Shown piece after piece: positions 10,401-14,625 of a stretch of 14,625 nucleotides of DNA. The notes beneath the pieces were generated by a model that saw nothing but the letters and a program-made list of their open reading frames with translations, made no database searches and had not been told where the DNA came from. Position numbers and translations under genes: made by a program. Location of the stretch: assembly GCA_009602725.1 (NCBI GenBank), contig WELB01000023.1, positions 976,168 to 990,792 of the forward strand. The letters are read 5' to 3'. Each line of letters begins with the position of its first letter. The first letter of the stretch is position 1. The DNA is from Spirogloea muscicola. Taxonomy: Eukaryota; Streptophyta; Zygnematophyceae; Spirogloeales; Spirogloeaceae.

Positions 10401-13400
10401 GAGGGTCTAAAGCCATAGATCCCCATCTCGCCTGCAATAGTTGATCCCATAGAGCAAGAGTGGAAGTCCTCTTCAGGCACCTCAGAGAGGCCACCATATG
10501 CATAGCCACTGAAGAGAATCTGCCAAAGATGATCAAGTGGGTCATGAGAAAAAATACAAACACAACAGAACATTGCCAACATCAGAACAGACCCACTTGC
10601 AGCTGCCACTAATTCCTACGCAGCTGCTATATTACACTAGAAGCAGGGGCCACGAGAGAATTGGATGACATGAATGGGGAGTGAAAGCAAACATAATAGA
10701 GAACAGGAAAGCCGGGAAACCAAAATGCACCTGATCGTCCAGAAAATCTGTGCATCGATAGCACACCCTCATGCCATTGCTCAATATGATTTCCTTCGCT
10801 TCCAGCTGCTTGTACTCTGTAGAGCTGACGATTGTCCTGAAGACAGCAACGGCAAAGTGACCCGAGATAAGTCAAGTCTCATGTCATCAATGAACTGCAT
10901 AATATTTACGTCCTTGTGCATGAACTTAGGAAACAGACAACAACTTCAGCAACTTGACCACTACGTTGACACTCAAATAAAATGAAATGTATTGAAGACA
11001 TGTAATATACGCATTCTTTATCAATCAAAGTGGCAAATGAGAATTCAAAAGGCTATCCTTCTGCCTATCACTTATATACAGCTGCAACCATGCCTCACCC
11101 CGGGACAGGCTTCTTGTCAACAATATCCTCCGGAATCAATTCCTCATCCCAGGGTAAAATACCTCCACTTTTTTCAAGAGCAACCACCTTGTGGACCAAT
11201 GCTTTCATATCATCTTCAGATGCAGAAGCTTTGGGTTCCACTGTCTTGATCACGCAGCTCTGCTGAAGAGTAAACTTCTCCGCCAGTCTGCTTACATCAG
11301 CCGTTAAGATATCTGCACCAGACACCAAAGCTGCTTAGATCCGCATGTTCTCAAAAAATCTCAAAACGGTGCACTTAATCACAAGGGTCACCTAGACCAC
11401 AACCTTCCCCGTTCAACGTGGAGGAGGTGCGCTCAAGCATACTCAACACAATCTCCACTGATGAGCAGGAAAACAATACCTGGAAGTAGGGCCTTTGCTA
11501 ATTGAGCTTCATATTCAATTCCTGGAACAGGTTCCCTTCTCAGAAAGTGCTGCCAGAGACGAACAATTATTAATCAGATTGCAAATCAAGAGCTGAAATT
11601 CAACCAATGCATTGAACGCCAGGAGTAGCAAGTTGAAAGATATAATGTGGGACCAGCATAAGGGACGTGGGAGAGGCAGTAGCACCTGCATGTATTCATC
11701 TCGAAGAGAGGTAGAAGGCATCTGGCTCCTTTCCAGGTAGGCAGACTCCATATCTGTTATGTACAGCAATCTTACCAAGGCCACCTCTTTGTCTGTGAAG
11801 CCATACTGCCTCACCCGTGCCACCTGCAAAGTGGGCAGGATGATGCGGCTGTGCTGACATAAGAGGATAGCGTCAGAGCATTGGCTAGAATTGTGCACTA
11901 TGCTTGGGTAGTTCTCAACATTACCACTGTGCGTATGCATCATTCAGGAACTCTGAATTTAATGAACGACCTCCACTCTACGTGCTCAAGGACTACCAAC
12001 AGAGCTTTGCATGTTGTGAGGCTTACCTCTGTGAGCATGCTCTCAAGAGCTTGAAGAGTTCCCTTGTCCTTGCAGGCTGCGGACAAGAGCAGTGCGGTCA
12101 CTGGCCTTGCCAGTGCCTCGGTGCTCATTTGGCATGAGTAGAAGGGAGGTTCTTTCCTTCTTGAGATCTTGAAAAGCCGTTGGTTCATGGCAAGATTGAA
12201 GAGCTCCTCAGACAAGAATCTCCGGTAGTCATCCACAGTGACCATCTCTTCCGAGGGTTGCTTGAATGACACCATCACAGCTGACTGCACCAGAAACAAC
12301 AGAGAGGAGCAGAAATGAGATGATTGCAGTAAGCTGCAAGACACCATAGCCTTACCAATGTATCATTTACACGTCACAAGACAAGAAACTGGAATGTGTA
12401 AAGTAGATCAAGTGCAACCAGGTCAATCATATATATATTACCCCACCAGCCTCCTTCTCAGCCAAGGTGGAAAAACGGGGCTCCGTGTGGGGTACAAAAG
12501 GGAAGAAAGGGATTGGAGTAGCAGGGCCCTCGCTGGCAGCTGCAGTCTTGCCAGAAAAGTGATCCTTAATCATCTCTACAACAGTCTGCAGCCAATCAGG
12601 AACCCCAGGCTTAGCTAGTGCAAGCAGAATTGCAATAATGTCAGCCCCCGTTGTCTAGCTTGTCATGCCAAACAATCAGACTCCAGAAGTACAGCAGTCT
12701 CAATAATACTACAAGAAGGTCAGGAGGGCACGAGGTCAAGAGTCCAGAAGGTCAAGAGTCCAAGAATGTAAAGGAACGTACTAAGGCAGGACAGGCAGGA
12801 GCGGAGTGAATGCATAGTACTCTGCCTATGCTATATACTTGCCACCAGAAATAGCAGAGAAGTGATTTTAGGACATGTGAAGAGGTCACAAACCTCGGTG
12901 TCCTCAAAATCTCCAATGGCCACAACAGCCATGTTCTCTGGCCGATACCACTTGCGATAGAATGCTCGCACAACAGAGGCTGGTACACCACGAATCACCC
13001 TCTCTAGCCCAATAGGCTGCCTTTCTGCATACTGCACCATACATGTACGCCGTGAATAAGAGAGTATTTCGGCCTGTGGGTGCCACTCTGTGCATGACCA
13101 AGTAGATCAAGGCCCTTGATTGCAACTCCACAAGCGTCCATGTCCATGTCCACGTCAAAGAAACGTGTTATTGGATGCAATATGACTAACTCATGACTTC
13201 ACCCTCTCTTTGGCTTGTCATTGTCCAACCTCCCTCTGTGACAATAAGGGAAGGAGGTGAAACCCACCCGCGTGCCCTTTAGCATGAGCATCCAGTGCGC
13301 CTCCTGCATGCGGCCTGCAGCATTTCGCCGATCCCGCCACTCCTCCAGCACAGCCCCTCTCTCTTTCTCCAGATCTTCTTCAGCTGCTCGCACCTGACAA

Positions 13401-14589
13401 AACATTCCAGGCATCACTCAACCCTGGATACATTAGATGAAGAAGTAAAGGCCAGCTGTGTCACAGGTCTGCTGCCTTACCAAGGACATCTGCACCTTGA
13501 ATTGACTGCATGGGCGTATTAGCTGGCAAAAAATACAAGTCTCACCCGGCTACGGTGCACAACAATCTTGCTTGATACAAATAGATTAGTACGGTATGTT
13601 GCGACCTGGTCAAGGACCTTAAGACTGTTACTGCAACATTCAACATGATTCGCATTCGCAGTCACTTCTGATTCGAGGACGTGCTGAGACAAGGTAAAGG
13701 ACTGCATAGGAGTCTTCTTTTACCTCGGTGGAGAACTCAGCAAGCACCGAAAGTGCTTGGGAGAGTAGCCCAGGCTTATCCACGGGCACCAGTAGCTCAA
13801 ACACCGTCTCGTCTGCCGAAGTGTAGGCATTTTGGCAGGCCCCAAATTCGGCTCCCACGGACTCAAGGAAGCGGACAATGTCATGGTTGGAGTAATGCTT
13901 CGTTGCGGAGAAGGCGAGGTGTTCGACAATGTGCGCAACACCCCTCTCTTCCTCTGTCTCGACTAGAGACCTGCGCACAAGCGTGAAATTGATTGGTCTG
14001 ATTTGCAATTAGATGGAGGGAGGGGAAACAAGGCTTGTGAAATTTGACTGAATAGGACTGATGAAGCTCAGTCAAAGCTGCAATTGCTAAGCAAGACCAA
14101 GGGCTGCAGCAGTAGTGCCGACTGTAGCACTGCTTTTAAAAAGCATAGCCGAAGGATGACAATAACTGTGACGTAAAGACGATTCCACAATCTGATCTAG
14201 TCAAAGACTGATCCGTCAATTGATGGATTGCCGTGACGGTAATCAAGGACGTCAAGCACAGGTACAGCTTGGACGGTAGCCCAGCATTACCGCCAAGCTT
14301 CTGTGGCAAATTTACTCCAAGCAACCAGAGCCCCTTCTATGAAATTCAGTATTTTAAGAAATCCCTTGGAAGAGTCACAGATAGGCTTCATCCGCGCTCA
14401 CCCTACGCGCACGCCGAGCGCGATGGCGGCTCGCAGCTTCGGCTTGGAGTTCCGGCGCACGTAGTACTGCAGGCCGTTGGGGAGGACGCCGTGCACAAGG
14501 CCCGAGGGGCCGAGCGGGATGCGGGCGCGGCGGGCGGCGTCGCCGCGGACGTCCAGGGGCGCCAGGTTCTGGAAGGCCTGCGCCGCCAT
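7497..14589 (-). CDS. PQQL: PQQL-like zinc metalloprotease, peptidase family M16, 20 exons
   Basis: M16 peptidases cleave peptides with a zinc ion held by an inverted HxxEH motif. The joined reading frame has 988 codons, close to the roughly 956 residues I recall for the Arabidopsis homologue At5g56730. The match runs along the whole length, for example YYVRRNSKP, ERGVAHIVEHLAFSAT, QRLFKISRRK, STSLRDEY, SMGSTIAGE, MLAGKRVEV, RELNYGNSYYF and LLETKIMQVLRF. Residues H76, H80 and the distal E156 (in EKERGAVLEE) are in place to bind zinc, with E79 as catalytic base, so the enzyme should be active. The C-terminal half has M16-like sequence without a second HxxEH, as is usual for two-domain members. 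The chosen ATG is at 14589, but the frame stays open to the window edge (12 more codons, arginine-rich), so a longer N-terminus or transit peptide is possible. It converges on SmD3. Substrates and location are not evident from the sequence. Confidence 0.95.
12733..12764. repeat. Tandem 16-bp repeat in PQQL intron 4
   Basis: Two adjacent copies of a unit reading AGGTCAAGAGTCCA plus two variable bases (12733-12748 and 12749-12764) lie within the 12586-12893 intron. A degenerate partial copy (AAGGTCAGGA) lies just before them. This looks like ordinary intronic microduplication. Confidence 0.8.
13135..13155. repeat. TCCATG hexamer repeat in PQQL intron 3
   Basis: About three copies of GTCCAT/GTCCAC in tandem lie inside the 13032-13267 intron. 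No function is suggested. Confidence 0.65.
13919..13933 (-). other. Zinc-binding HxxEH motif of the M16 protease
   Basis: The minus strand reads CAC ATT GTC GAA CAC (His-Ile-Val-Glu-His, residues 76-80), the inverted zinc motif of M16 peptidases. The expected distal glutamate falls 76 residues after the second histidine, at E156, encoded in the exon 13393-13268. Confidence 0.95.
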
Positions 14590-14625
14590 GGAGGCGCCGC
14601 GCCGCAGGAGCCGCCGGGGGTGGCC

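Larger units (their letters stand above)
7497..14589 (-). other. Exon map of the PQQL-like gene
   Basis: Exons in order of transcription: 14589-14402, 13970-13724, 13393-13268, 13031-12894, 12585-12442, 12284-12027, 11823-11686, 11549-11480, 11312-11099, 10836-10731, 10519-10286, 10087-9923, 9721-9572, 9299-9208, 8989-8908, 8695-8612, 8465-8349, 8193-8083, 7918-7838, 7718-7497 (TAA 7497-7499). Each intron (119-431 bp) begins GT and ends AG. The lengths sum to 2967 nt (989 codons with stop) with consistent phases. Boundaries were set by splice words together with protein conservation; there is no transcript evidence. The last residues after the conserved HTAVALMP are not conserved, so the exact C-terminus is least certain. 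Confidence 0.88.

Overview
This is eukaryotic nuclear DNA, most likely from a chlorophyte green alga; the Trebouxiophyceae (Coccomyxa- or Chlorella-like) are my best guess. The evidence is protein-coding exons of about 50-260 bp split by GT-AG introns of about 120-430 bp, plant-type proteins, GC-rich exons, CCG microsatellites and the algal-type polyadenylation word TGTAA. The lineage is an inference, since no marker gene is present. There are no bacterial operons, CRISPR arrays, rRNA or recognisable tRNA genes.

Layout. Positions 1-113 are an uninterrupted T run. Positions 114-543 hold what looks like the 3' end of an unrecognised plus-strand gene with an in-frame 63-bp repeat. Running against it (minus strand, 4048 down to 946) is a six-exon gene for a P-class pentatricopeptide repeat (PPR) protein of about 12 repeats. 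It resembles the Arabidopsis At5g25630/At5g21222 PPR family. About 4.15-4.72 kb holds alanine- and glycine-rich coding-like sequence on the minus strand that I cannot name, with one ambiguous base at 4243. From 4776 to 5730 on the plus strand are the last four exons of the spliceosomal core protein SmD3; the exons for its N-terminal half cannot be found. Positions 5731-7496 are a gene-poor stretch between two convergent genes. From 14589 down to 7497 on the minus strand is an apparently intact 20-exon gene (988 codons) for a plant PQQL-like M16 zinc metalloprotease. I could join all of its exons in frame with GT-AG introns.

The genes are ordinary nuclear genes that do not form a pathway: RNA binding (PPR, probably organellar), nuclear pre-mRNA splicing (SmD3) and proteolysis (PQQL). 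I found no convincing novel system. The points most worth checking are the PPR recognition code, the missing half of SmD3, and the unidentified minus-strand reading frame beside it.
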